From assembly GCF_036898095.1 (NCBI RefSeq), contig NC_090767.1, forward strand, positions 35,426,132-35,490,131: DNA of 64,000 bases, in the 5' to 3' direction. A program made the position numbers and the translations under genes. Positions 22,441 through 34,060 of this stretch are shown one piece after another. The notes under the pieces are model-generated. The model did not search any database and was not told the DNA's origin. It was given only the letters and a program-made list of their open reading frames with translations. Source of the DNA: Palaemon carinicauda (Eukaryota; Arthropoda; Malacostraca; Decapoda; Palaemonidae). Positions within the stretch are counted from its first letter, which is position 1, and each line of letters starts with the position of its first letter.

Positions 22441-23285
22441 TATATGTAAGTACCATAATTCTATATTTCTACTAGCAAAATACCCTTCACCTTCAGTTTA
22501 TAGGTTTCATTAAGCGAGGCGGCACACACTCCGCTCATACTGTAGTTGACACAGAGGTAAACAAAAAAGATCTCAAGTGGGGAGGAGAAGGGCAGCTTGT
22601 AAGGGTTTCGTGACCATCGTGATCATATCTCAGGTTATTACAAGTGAGTTCTCTGATCATGGTAAATAAAAAATTCTTTGGCCCTAATTGTAACATTAGC
22701 CCCTCCCTTAATACAGACACATCACAGTCGAGATAGGGAGATCATTGAGAGGACACCTTTGTGTCCAGAAAATGGTCCCCTCAGTTTTCTGCCTTTCACA
22801 TAAAAATGTTGCAAGTAATAGTGTTCTTCCTGAGGATGAATAAACTCTTTCTAAGAAGGGACACCAATAAAAATATTCGCAAAGATAAAAAAGAGTAGGG
22901 CCCTATAACCTCTAAGGAGAAATCTTGCTCCAGAACTTTCAAGCTTCATCAGACCAGGCAAAATCACCAAGAATGGTAATTTCAAAGGACTACCCAGAAT
23001 TTTTGTATACTAAATTGGAAGACTCCCAAGCACTGGGAAGCTAAGTATAGTACAGTACTCTGACCAGTATGATGAAGTGCCAAGAACATTCAACACATAT
23101 TGGAACTTTTGGGAATTCCAACAGCAATATTTTTTTTTTGGACATTGCTATGCATGCATTAAGATTGGACACTTTTAGTAGTATAAGTTATACTTTCTCA
23201 TAGGAAGCATTAATTTACAACTCTTCACCATGATTCTAGCTTTTAACTCCATCAGAAGCTACAGGAGGCAACGGGAAAGCTAGAT
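22441..23285. other. Tail of unit A, no gene seen
   Basis: Matches 63384-64000 in unit B. Its last part, 23055-23283, is the inverted partner of 5966-6234. Confidence 0.6.
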
Positions 23286-23299
23286 GCATATATGTCTAT

Positions 23300-23738
<439 letters not shown>

Positions 23739-26676
23739 ATATTCAAACCCAATGGTGCAGGAAAATTCATGAATAGACAGGTTATCATTGAAAAGGGAGA
23801 GCGATAACAACAATATACAAAAAATAAGAAATACCGTTATAAGGTATATTAGCATGTTTGATACATGAGCGGTGTGTGGCTCCTCCGAAAAAGACGACAT
23901 TCATGTGAAATAGGACGCCTTGCCTTTAAGAAGCGTAAGGTTGGCGGATCATCTGACAGGAGATATGATAGTTTTAGGTTATCTATGGAGACCCAGTCTT
24001 CTTTGCCACTCATGTTGAGGAGGAATGCTTTCGGCGTACAGCGGGTCAGGGGAAAGATCTGTTAAGGGGGCATCAACTGTGGCTTACTAGAGCTATTGCA
24101 CAGAAAACATAAGTTCATGAGTGCTGATCAGTTGGTGTGTTGCTTAGCTGTAACTTTTAATTCTGGCAGCATGGAGAAAATGTTCCCAAAAAATTGTTTT
24201 ACCTGCTGGAGATTTTCGGAAGAGGTTTCAGATTGAAGAATTCCGGCAAGGAAATCCAACCGGTTGCCATACACCATCTCAGATATCGAGACATCCACGG
24301 CGTCTTTAGGAGTGGTTCTGAATACCAGGAACATCCAGGGAAACTGGATAAACCAGTAGAGCGCTTGCAGCGGGACATCAACACTGCTTTGATGGTACGA
24401 TGATAACGTTCAACCATACTGTTGAAAGCAGGGTTGTATGCAGTGTTCTAAGGAAGTGTGATACCCAAGAGATATGATAATGATGTCCACTATTGATAGG
24501 TCAGATATACACGAGGCGGACGTTGCATTTTCCACGTTAATGGCTTTATGAAAACAAAGCTAGTGATCCTTGCGAATGATGAATGACGTTCTTTCCAAGA
24601 AATGGAGGAAAGTTAGGGAGAGCTAAATGCACTACCAGCTATTTGCAGTCGAAGGTAAAGTATCTGGACTCCGTTATGGACAGCTTTCTATTGAAGAAGG
24701 CCAATGGGCCTGTAGAACCGTTGAACACCTGCTCGAGGACTGTCACAATAGTGATGTCACTAGCATCAGTGAAGAGAAGGAGAGGTCAATGTGGCACAGG
24801 AAAAGTAAAAGCAGCAGCGATTGATATGGCTTTCATTGCGTTGCAGAAGGCCCCTTTTGGAATAGGACTGCACTTCAGGTCTCTCGGCTTTCCTTTGAAT
24901 AGAGGGGGCAAGGTGTGGTGATTCATGGCAGGAAACGGTGATAATAGTTGATCATGACTAAGAATTCTTGCAGCGCTTTCATGGTCGAAGCCGTGGGGAT
25001 GTTCTGAATGGCTGCTATTTCTCATGGAGGATGTGAACTCCTTCAGAAGAGAAGTGGTACCCTAAGAATGATACTTCGTTGGCGCCAAAGTGCACTTGTC
25101 GTGCAGTATCACAAGGCCATTCTGTTGTAGGTGATCGAGCATGGTGCATAGATGAAGGAGGTGTACCTGTTTGGAAAAAGAGAACAAAAGCATGTCGTCA
25201 ACATAACATTCACAGAAGGAGTTTCCCTAGGATGCTGTCCATGAGATGTTGAAAAGTGGTCCCAGCATAACAAAGGCAACAAAAGGAACTATTGAAATTC
25301 TATATACACAATGTGGTGGTTATGGCAGTATTGGGATTTCCTCCGGGTTCATGGCCACCTGATAATTCCCCTTTAGGATGTAAAACGTGGAAAAAACCTT
25401 GGATTGTGCAAGTAGGAGGTCACATCGGCAATGTATGGGAGAGTGCAATAAACCTGTTCTATCTGCAGTTCAGGGGCTTGTATTCCCAACACGGACGTAG
25501 AGTGCCAACTTTCATCTCGACTATGTGAAAGTTTGATGACGATAGACTGGAGGCCTTTTGGCAAAAGCTCATTTCTTCTCTTTCAACGAACATTTGTTTA
25601 GCGGTTGCACATCGATACGGTGACAGACATAAGAATCTGGTGAAAACTGTGGCACCCGTCGTCTCTATATGGTTATAAATACCGTATTATGCTGATACCA
25701 TGGTTGTTTGACAAAATTCTTAAAGGAAAACATCTGGGTATAATGTAAGAAGTTGGGATTATGTGTCCATGGGTGTGCTGATGTGGAAAGCTAGGAGAGA
25801 GGGGATGGGTTGGAGAGGTGTTGAGGAGGATGAATCCTCATTGACTAACAGTAGGTGAGCTACGTCAGCCAGGTAGTGGAAATGGGAGAGGAAGTGCACT
25901 CCGAGGATTGGCAATTTGACGTCAGCAACGAGACACTTCCAAGTATATTTGGCGATTCTAAGCAATAATCTGAGGATTTTATAACCATGCATAGGTATCA
26001 CAGATCCGATGGCAGCTACCAGGCGTATGTTGGCAGATTTAGACATGCTACGTCATCTCCTGGCATAAAAGAACCGTAAGTCCACGAGTCTATCAAGAAT
26101 CACACAGCCGTACCTGCGTCATGTAAAAATAAAAGATTAGTGAAGTGGGAGGCCACCGCCACCAGTTATGGCATACGTACACATTTTTATCCACTGACAA
26201 CGATTCGCTAATTTCTTCGTAGCAGGCCTGAATTTGAAGTGCTAGTAGCCCAACTGCGGCTCATGGGTGTCGGTAAGTGACTGACTAGGTCGGTGGTTGA
26301 GGCGTAAACAAGGTGTGGTATGTATGGATGGTGGGCTGCTTTGTCGCCGCTCTGGCACGTCAGAGGGTGGGCAACTGTGTCCTACCGCAACCACGTTAAC
26401 TTCGGTCAAAGTTGAATAGTTCGTTCACCTCCTTAGAAATGGAGGCGTGGGTGAGGTCCAGAAGGCACTGAAGTGGCTGTCCTTAAGGTATTGGCTTTGG
26501 TCATCAGGACCTTCTTGGGCAATATATCAACATTGGGGTTGACACACGTACAGGTTCGTGTAAGCACGTTGCACAAATTGCATCAAGTATAAACAAAAAG
26601 AGAAACGCAGCATTAGGAAGCAGGGGAACAATACTGGTCATTTCCCTGAGAGAGAGCGAAGCCCTATAGTCCCAAA
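23739..26676 (-). pseudogene. Antisense Ty3/gypsy relic, unit B (pol to gag)
   Basis: Copy of 9805-12171 with the same domain order on the minus strand. The pol end is near 24000-23860. Integrase lies at 24417-24128, with VERYHRTIKAVLMSRC as the expected integrase helix and TTPKDAVDVSISEMVYGN. RNase H and RT follow at about 24600-25200, RT start at 25564-25373, protease at 26046-25759 and gag at 26100-26676. It keeps about 190 bp (24610-24800, RNase H part) and about 370 bp (26120-26490, gag part) lost in unit A. Not functional. The BEL element interrupts gag at 26676. Confidence 0.85.
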
Positions 26677-27887
26677 TGAACTAAACTTTATATATATACT
26701 TACTCACTTAAACAAATACTTAGGAAAGTAATTTAAACAGCCTTAAACACACAAATTAATATAATTATTAACACCTTACAATTAACAATAAACACGCTGA
26801 AGGTGGCAAGCCAAATAGTACATTCGTATGTTAGACCGGTTTATAATTAAATAGAATTCCTGTTGACGAAAGGACCTCATCCAAACGTAGGCGAAGCGAG
26901 AAAGTCCTATTCAGTGAATATGTTTAGCTCGTAACCACTCTGTCCTAAAAATATGAACAATATCACTATTAGTGACATGGAAACAGCAAGTCAAATAAAA
27001 TTTCCCCAGAATTATTCAAAATTAAGCTGCAAAACTTTTACAGGGCTTCGCACAAATAAAATTAACCAAAGCCATAAACATAATAAATGCAACCTTGGAC
27101 ACAAATAACCTGGAAATTTTATATGAATAAATTGACTCAAAAGGACCAAGAATAGTTATTTAATAATTAAGGATTTAGCAAGACCTTTACTTAAATATAA
27201 ATGAAAGTGCTGGCAATAACAAGGAATCGAACTAAAACCCGCTTCCTTCAGTTGAACCCCATACCTGTTATTGTCCAGAGAGGCATATAAGTGGAAGTGA
27301 CGACGACATTCACCACAAGAGCACGTTGCAGACAAAGGAGCCAATTTTTCGACACATCAAGCTAGGACTCCACTTGGGCTCAATCACACATAACGATGCC
27401 GAATACATCACAGTAAACCCTTGGCCAAAACTCGAGGACGAGGACTTCAGAACTGTATACGTCTCTACGTGGCACATGGTCGTGGTAAACTAATAGAAGA
27501 AGATATCCAGTGGTCCAGTGGGGTTTTTACAACATCCACATATTGTACATATTCCTCACTGTATAATTATTGATGAAGAACACATCTGCGAAAAACACTT
27601 GAAAAACGAAAATTAATAATTTCACAGAAGGGTTCGAGGAGGAGTTGCTGTCATACTGCCGACGGAGAGATGTCTCCGCTTCTGTCTTACAGTACATAAC
27701 CATATCAGCTTGTATAGTTATAACAAGGTAATAAGGGAACCAATGGAAGTGGGTTAAAATGAAAAACAAGCTAATTCAATACCAACTTAAAACTATCAAA
27801 CAACCACCTACTCCCTTTGAGTCAAAATACAAAGTTAATACAAACAAAAATGAAAAGTTACGAATTATATTCGTAATTTTCTGGACA
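26677..27887 (-). repeat. 3' LTR of BEL element
   Basis: 1211 bp. In element orientation it starts at 27887. Small frames inside it on either strand have no recognisable content. Confidence 0.95.
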
Positions 27888-27946
27888 TTGCAGGCCAGGG
27901 ATACAATTTTATATGTAAATTGTATAAGAATTCAATCAAACTTAAT

Positions 27947-30900
27947 CTAAATATTCAAATATTCTCGTGTTCGCTGCTCACTTAATATCGCAGCCTTCCT
28001 GCGAACACGAAGATTATTAGTGTCATTATTTTGTTCAACATCAGGGGTAGGGATACAGTTATCTTCACCCAAATCCTTCACCTCTAGATAAGGAATTAAA
28101 GTCGAGATGTGACGTTTTATAATTTCCTTGGTCTTACCCTTTAAAAGGGTCACTCCAGTTACCTCACCATTGCTATTGACTTCTAGTTTCTGGACAATAG
28201 CCATAGGATAGCTGCTAGGTTTAGTGTTAAGTTCCTTTAAAAGGACTATGTCCCCTACCTTAATATTATGTTGCTGGGCTGGACGGTACCTATCTTTCTT
28301 ATCAACTGCTTGTGACAAAAGTGTCCCCAGAAACTCCGAATGATAATTCTCAATCAAATTTTGCCTAACTTTACGAAGTTTCTCAAACTCATCATTGATA
28401 CGACTAGTTGAACTAACTGGTGCTTGCCAGTCTGGATCATTGGGCATTCCTTGCAGTGAAGGAATTAGGTTTAAAGAAAGAGTATCGTATCCTCTTATCA
28501 ATTTCTCTGGGGTTATAGGTTCGGGTACATCATTAACATTAGCTTCCCTCAATCCATTTTTGAATGCAATAGGGCGCTTATTAACCAGATGTTTACTGTG
28601 TTCTACAACAAATTCAAACTCTGCAAAAGATAAAACCCAATTCTTAATAGAACCAAAGAGCAGTCTTTTTACCATTTTCACACACGTCTCAACCAAGGAA
28701 CCGAGTTTACTACAACCCTTAAAGTATTGTTGAAAGGTTAAGGGTTTCACATTGTTCTCCTCAAAGTAAAGCCGAGTCTCATGATCACTGATAAAATCAT
28801 GAATTATGTTGGCGCCTGCAACAAGCTGAGAGCCTAGGTCACTGACAACAAGCTGTGGTACTCCATAATTAAAACAATGAAGTTGAAAAGATCTTAAAAA
28901 CTCTTTGACCGAGAGGTCATTACATATCCTGAGATCAATTCCTCGACTCCAAGTACATGCAAAAATAAGTAACCAAACCTTTTGAGATTCAGAGTCCTTT
29001 TTAACTGTAAAAGGACCAAGGTAGTCAATAAAAACATTATTGAAGGGAATAGATGGTGGGTCAGATCTGAACTCTCTATAAACATTTTGATTCAACTGGA
29101 AAGTTCTGTTGTTGAATCTCCTACAATGAACACAAGTTTTAAGAATTTTCTTAATGGTAGAAAAGTGTTTAGGAACATAAAACGTACGTCTAATGGCAGA
29201 CAATACAGCATAACATCCAGAGTGGGATAATTTCGAATGAGCATCAAGAACAATTAGTCTAGTTAAAGCACTATCCCTCGGCAACAATATAGGAAATTCA
29301 TTTTGACCATCCCATGTCTTGAACTTACTTTTCACCCTAATAACGTTATTATTGTCAAGAAAAACATTCAGTTGAGTAACTATCTTAGGTAGGTCTTTAA
29401 GTCTAACCTTTTGATCCTGAAAATACGAAAAAACTTCAGGGAAAAACAATTTTTGCTCTGTAGATATAATCTGGGTAAGGGCCTGAGCAAACAGGTTACT
29501 ATTAGGTGATTTAGGACTGACTTCTATCCCTATCTTCTGCTTCCATTTCATAACACACCGCAAGACTCTTCGGTGAATCAAAACCAATCTCCTGAAATCA
29601 GAAATATCATTAGGGTCTATTAAATGAGCATTTCCGGAACTATTTGGCGAATGTTCAGAATTAATTCCCACATATACATTATGATCGATGACAGGAGCCA
29701 TTTTGTTAACAGTCAGTGGATTAGGAATGACAACAGATAATTCATCTTCAGTCTTAATAAAGTTTGAATCTGGTCCAATAAGAAAATTTGTTTTCATAAG
29801 AGACCTATAAGAAAAGGGGCGAGCAGTGCTGTCTGCTGGGTTTTCTTTTCCTGAAACGAAACAAAACTTAACAGGGTACTTTTCACATAGCCTCTGGATT
29901 GAATTAAGCCTGTTAGTGGTAAATACACAAAGTCTCTGCATTTTTTCCATCTTGGACACACAAGAATTGAGCCAATGAAGTGAGCATATTGAATCAGTAT
30001 ACAACAGTAATTCAGATATGTTAATTGGCTTCATACACACATCACCTGTAAGGTCTCTGTGTAACTCCATTAAGCTTTCAACACCAAACAAAACTGCATT
30101 AAGTTCCAATGACGGAATCGACTTATTCTTCAAATGTGTATTAACCATACGGTTTTTAGCTTGTAGGAAACAACACTGATTTGTCTCAACATGACATATA
30201 AAAACTACAACACCATAAAGAGAACGACTGGAATCTGTAAATGCTATTAGTTTGTATTCACCGTCCCTAGAACCAACAAACCTTGGCACTCTTATTATGG
30301 GGGAGGAATTTTCCTGCCTACACAAGTTTTTCCATTCACGAACCAAGTCATTATTAAGAGGTTTGTCCCAATCAAGATCTTTACAACATTGGAGCCTATG
30401 CATGAATAACCTACTCCTGTTCATGAGTGGCAAATTAAACCCAAAAATATCGAACTGTGCAGCTATGGTGGTCAAAACCTCACGTTTAGTACTGGCATCA
30501 GCATTAAGATTGATAGGCTTGGTGAAAATTTCATCACTTATCCTATTCCATGTTAAACCAAACAATTTATTCTCTATAGGTGTCTCAATTTTCATATCTT
30601 TATCAATTCTACTCTGCAAGGAAATATCATTAGTTATTAACTGCTGCACTGAAAATTTAAAGGACTCGAACACCTTAGGTAAAACCGAATAAGCCCACTG
30701 AAGGGTATCAAGATTGTCACAAGAATAGGCTCCGTTGTCCATGTATGTTAATGAATAGATCAACTTCTTACATTCTTTTAATTTGTCATCATCTTTATCA
30801 GAGTTAATAATCAATATATAAAAAAGTGATATCATAAGGAGAAAAGGACTGCAACGTAAACCAAAACTTAGTCTGACATTGCGAAATGCAACCAGGGTAT

Positions 30901-33607
30901 AATCATCTTTCCTAACATTACGAAACCAGTAAAATAGAAGTTTTGCCTGATCGTTCTCGCTCAAAGTCAACATATTGAATGCCTTTTTCAAATCAAATGT
31001 CAATAATTTCTCGTCGAACCGAAGATGAATGAAAGCTGACAACATTTTCTGGTTCAGATTAGGGCCTGGGAACATACACTGGTTATGGGACAAATTCAGA
31101 CCTTTATTACGTTCATTTTCACTCAAATTCGAGTGATATACTATCCTACATTTCGTTGTCTCACGTTGAGGCTTGAAAACAGCCATGTGGGGAATGAAAG
31201 AATAATTTGGGTGTTCTAATTTAAATTGTTCAAGATTATCTACAGGTTCAATAATACCCTCGGCTAATTGATCTCTGAAAGTCTGATCCATCAATAGCAA
31301 ATTACCTTTATCTTTCTTGTGCTTCTTTAATGTAGACTTTAAAATTAATTTAGCTAACCTCTCATTCTTAGAGAGTAAATGAGATAGTTTACCATTCCAC
31401 AACAAAGGAACCCTAATCCTGCCATCTGTTTCCCTGAAAAGATTTTTTAGCGTGAAATCAATTAACTTCCTATTCAGATCAGTTGTCTGCTCATCACATT
31501 CAGGCTGATCATAATTAAGATAATTACGGCATTCTGCCTCAAGTATATGGTTAGTGGCCTCTCTTAACTTTTCCTCTATGACCTTGCCTTTAGTGTTCAA
31601 TACATTAAAGTTACAACTAGTAGCAATATTACCAAAATCAAGGTCTTTAATTTCCTCACTAAATGAGGGACTAAAATAATCACAACCCAATAAAAAAGAA
31701 TGTGTGCATATACTTACAGAGGAGTCCACAACAGGGAAAGATAACAATGGCTCACTGGAATCAGTGTTCATGCAATAGAAATTACTGTCGCGAGTCTGCA
31801 AATAATCCACATTATTGATCAATCTGTCAAGATTTCCTGTTAGCATAATGCCATGTAACGTATCTATATATACAGAGGGGTCATTATTGCCAAATACAAC
31901 GTCTTTTCCCAACAAACAATGAGAAGAATCTGAACCTAACAAGACATCAATGTCACTAATTTCACTAGATTTTGGGTCTAGGAAGGAATCAGCAAAGGAA
32001 TAACCTCTATCTTTAAAGGCTTTAATAACCTTCCCTAAACCAGGTAAGGACAACTTTATATTTATCGAGGGCACAACCATAGCAAAAATCTCAACTACAC
32101 CAGTGGTTAAAGTAATAGGCAACTGTACTATTCTAGTTTTATAGACCTTGGGACCATTAAAACCATTAACTGTCGAGTCAACATCATTGCATATAACTTT
32201 AAATTTACCAAAATTGGCTAGTCTCTCCGATACAAAAGTGCTTTGTGAACCGGTATCCTTGAGCCCTCTGAATAATCTCCCTTGACCTGAAACTTGGAAA
32301 GTAAAAGTTGGAAGTGCAGATCTACTACTACAATTAGGCAGTATGGCTACTCCACTATTCGTCGCTGTTTTAACTGTAGCAAAACTAGACGGCTCATTTT
32401 TACTTTGGGTGGAGCTTGTCTTTATGCATAAAAAGGAGAAATGCCAACCGCCACAATGATAACACTTTTTGCGAAACCTGAAAGAACATTTAGTAGTCGG
32501 GTGCATAAAACTTCCACATTTTACACAGCCCTTGCACTCTGACAATTTCGATACTTTCTCCTGTGCAGTAGGGAAATTTGGACATTTGGAAATAAAGTGA
32601 TTAATATCCTTTGAATCTACCTTTTGGCACAAGTTGCAACTTTTTGATGCATTGTTAATATTAGAGTCGACTTTGATAGCCAAACTAGTCGAAGTATCCT
32701 GCAGATTCTTCCCTTGAAAATTTCCAGAAATAGCGGGACCTTTAAACTTTGAAATTTTCCTAGCATTCTCATACCTTTCAGTGGCAGTAAAGAAGTTATC
32801 CTTAATATCCTTACAGCTAGGACGAGTTTGATTGGTAATCTGAACCAACTCTTTCTTAAATTGTTCATTAAGGCCTGACCATGCAAAATACTGTATAAAA
32901 TCATCTGCCGTTATTTCTAGTGTACTAACAGACTGCAATATAGTCCTGAATTTTGAAATATATGAATATGGATCATCTGAAAGCCCTAACTTAAGTTCTG
33001 TCAACTGCCTGATCGTGTTTACCTTACGAGTGCTTTCCGAAGCAAATGCTGCCTTCAAAAGCTCTACTGCATCATTAAAGGTTTGCTTGTCCGCCTCTAA
33101 AGAATCCAACAATAATTTAGCACGACCGTCTACTTGCTGCTTGAGCAACAACAAAAGATCGCGATCTGGGTATGTAAAGGAACTAGTGGTACTTAGGAAT
33201 TCCTTAAGAAATGACGTGAAGTCCTCGTTTTCTTTACTGGTAAACCTGGGTAAAGGAGCAGTTGGCTGCTTTAACAAAGAACGAGCATTATCAATGCTAA
33301 CATTCGAATGATTAGAGAGAGAAGCAGGCAGCAAAGACAAGCAAATCTGGATTCTATCCTGGTAATCCTGACATATGTCACTCTCTGTATCTAAAGCCGC
33401 CTCTGTTACCCCGTCATCTGAAAACTTCAATTCAAAAACATTTTGGTCCAATTCCAATAAACTCTTCTGGTAGTTAAGCAGAAGACCCCTTTCGGTCGTT
33501 TGCAAGGCTGGATCTAAACCCCCGTAATTATCACGTTTATCATAACAAACAGTAACTTTTTTACGAACCGTTTTGCGCCTGGAAATTACAGCTCTTAAAT
33601 CTGACAT
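27947..33607 (-). CDS. BEL/Pao gag-protease-RT-RNase H-integrase polyprotein
   Basis: 1886 codons, uninterrupted. Approximate residues: 1-300 gag (DUF1759-like, with EFLSTTSSFTYPDRDLLLLL). 323-396 cysteine/histidine knuckles (CNLC...H...C, CVKC...C, CYHCGGWHFSFLC). Aspartic protease with DTGSQ at 451 (DUF1758 type). RT with FDLKKAFNMLTL, LSFGLRCSPF and active site YMDN at 955-958. RNase H with FTDSS (D1125), LELNA and YTDSICSLHWL. Integrase with an HHCC zinc site near 1460-1500 and catalytic D1528 (FIDYLG), D1590 (SDLGSQ) and E1640 (LVETC). Then a DUF5641 tail (VGDIVLLKE, HISTLIPYLE). This covers copying and insertion of the element. The usual second RT aspartate is Asn here. The start is the first ATG of the frame. 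Confidence 0.96.
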   Translation of the reverse strand: MSDLRAVISRRKTVRKKVTVCYDKRDNYGGLDPALQTTERGLLLNYQKSLLELDQNVFELKFSDDGVTEAALDTESDICQDYQDRIQICLSLLPASLSNHSNVSIDNARSLLKQPTAPLPRFTSKENEDFTSFLKEFLSTTSSFTYPDRDLLLLLKQQVDGRAKLLLDSLEADKQTFNDAVELLKAAFASESTRKVNTIRQLTELKLGLSDDPYSYISKFRTILQSVSTLEITADDFIQYFAWSGLNEQFKKELVQITNQTRPSCKDIKDNFFTATERYENARKISKFKGPAISGNFQGKNLQDTSTSLAIKVDSNINNASKSCNLCQKVDSKDINHFISKCPNFPTAQEKVSKLSECKGCVKCGSFMHPTTKCSFRFRKKCYHCGGWHFSFLCIKTSSTQSKNEPSSFATVKTATNSGVAILPNCSSRSALPTFTFQVSGQGRLFRGLKDTGSQSTFVSERLANFGKFKVICNDVDSTVNGFNGPKVYKTRIVQLPITLTTGVVEIFAMVVPSINIKLSLPGLGKVIKAFKDRGYSFADSFLDPKSSEISDIDVLLGSDSSHCLLGKDVVFGNNDPSVYIDTLHGIMLTGNLDRLINNVDYLQTRDSNFYCMNTDSSEPLLSFPVVDSSVSICTHSFLLGCDYFSPSFSEEIKDLDFGNIATSCNFNVLNTKGKVIEEKLREATNHILEAECRNYLNYDQPECDEQTTDLNRKLIDFTLKNLFRETDGRIRVPLLWNGKLSHLLSKNERLAKLILKSTLKKHKKDKGNLLLMDQTFRDQLAEGIIEPVDNLEQFKLEHPNYSFIPHMAVFKPQRETTKCRIVYHSNLSENERNKGLNLSHNQCMFPGPNLNQKMLSAFIHLRFDEKLLTFDLKKAFNMLTLSENDQAKLLFYWFRNVRKDDYTLVAFRNVRLSFGLRCSPFLLMISLFYILIINSDKDDDKLKECKKLIYSLTYMDNGAYSCDNLDTLQWAYSVLPKVFESFKFSVQQLITNDISLQSRIDKDMKIETPIENKLFGLTWNRISDEIFTKPINLNADASTKREVLTTIAAQFDIFGFNLPLMNRSRLFMHRLQCCKDLDWDKPLNNDLVREWKNLCRQENSSPIIRVPRFVGSRDGEYKLIAFTDSSRSLYGVVVFICHVETNQCCFLQAKNRMVNTHLKNKSIPSLELNAVLFGVESLMELHRDLTGDVCMKPINISELLLYTDSICSLHWLNSCVSKMEKMQRLCVFTTNRLNSIQRLCEKYPVKFCFVSGKENPADSTARPFSYRSLMKTNFLIGPDSNFIKTEDELSVVIPNPLTVNKMAPVIDHNVYVGINSEHSPNSSGNAHLIDPNDISDFRRLVLIHRRVLRCVMKWKQKIGIEVSPKSPNSNLFAQALTQIISTEQKLFFPEVFSYFQDQKVRLKDLPKIVTQLNVFLDNNNVIRVKSKFKTWDGQNEFPILLPRDSALTRLIVLDAHSKLSHSGCYAVLSAIRRTFYVPKHFSTIKKILKTCVHCRRFNNRTFQLNQNVYREFRSDPPSIPFNNVFIDYLGPFTVKKDSESQKVWLLIFACTWSRGIDLRICNDLSVKEFLRSFQLHCFNYGVPQLVVSDLGSQLVAGANIIHDFISDHETRLYFEENNVKPLTFQQYFKGCSKLGSLVETCVKMVKRLLFGSIKNWVLSFAEFEFVVEHSKHLVNKRPIAFKNGLREANVNDVPEPITPEKLIRGYDTLSLNLIPSLQGMPNDPDWQAPVSSTSRINDEFEKLRKVRQNLIENYHSEFLGTLLSQAVDKKDRYRPAQQHNIKVGDIVLLKELNTKPSSYPMAIVQKLEVNSNGEVTGVTLLKGKTKEIIKRHISTLIPYLEVKDLGEDNCIPTPDVEQNNDTNNLRVRRKAAILSEQRTREYLNI

Positions 33608-34028
33608 TTTAATCTAGCTGAATAAAATTACCTAAACAAAAGCAAAAACAGATCGTGTAAATCTATATATAAAACTAATTGAACGCGAATTAGTAACTGT
33701 AAATGGAGATAAACAAACTGCTACATTCAATAAACACTGAATTAAACACGTGCTAAATATAAGTACGCCAAAAAAACTTTATACATGAAAACAAAAAGTA
33801 CTAAATTATTATAGACACATAAGAAATAGTAGAATGTCACCGAAAACAAGCACGTTAAATATGCTAATTACCTCACCGCATAAGACACGATATTTCGCGA
33901 TCTATTTATATTAGCGTTTAACAACAACTAAAGAAAAATTACTGGACCACTGGAAACCCCCGCAACGAGCTATACCTGACCGTCAACACTTGCCACCTTC
34001 TCGCTAAAAATCCTGCCACGGTCGCCAT
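33608..34028 (-). other. BEL 5' leader with a second PBS-like fragment
   Basis: Untranslated region between PBS and ATG. On the plus strand 34012-34027 (CTGCCACGGTCGCCA) nearly repeats the outer part of the real PBS at 34046-34060 and is likewise followed by TGA, like the LTR tip. Confidence 0.7.
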
Positions 34029-34060
34029 GATTGCAGGTTCGAATCCTGTCACGGTCGCCA
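34029..34060 (-). other. BEL primer-binding site, tRNA-Arg type
   Basis: On the plus strand, 34029-34060 reads as the 3' end of a tRNA: GATTGCAGGTTCGAATCC, then TGTCACGGTCG, then CCA, ending exactly at the LTR. It matches the 3' third of arthropod tRNA-Arg(UCG) as I know it. The element's sense strand is complementary to it, as a PBS must be. The match spans about 32 nt, longer than the usual 18 or so. Confidence 0.88.

Noticed and set aside
27156..27769. Two minus-strand frames (62 and 80 codons) inside the BEL LTR, repeated at 34540-35153
   Set aside because: They are duplicated only because the LTR is duplicated. No domain, and short enough for chance.
27888..27910. Polypurine tract of the BEL element
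   Set aside because: The expected position next to the 3' LTR (minus strand) is not purine-rich, so no tract is called.
28395..33311. Plus-strand frames of 80-146 residues across the BEL element
   Set aside because: Shadows of the 1886-codon minus-strand frame; no recognisable domains.
34029..34060. tRNA-Arg gene
   Set aside because: Only the 3' third of a tRNA is present, and it ends in an encoded CCA exactly at the LTR edge. It is the primer-binding site.
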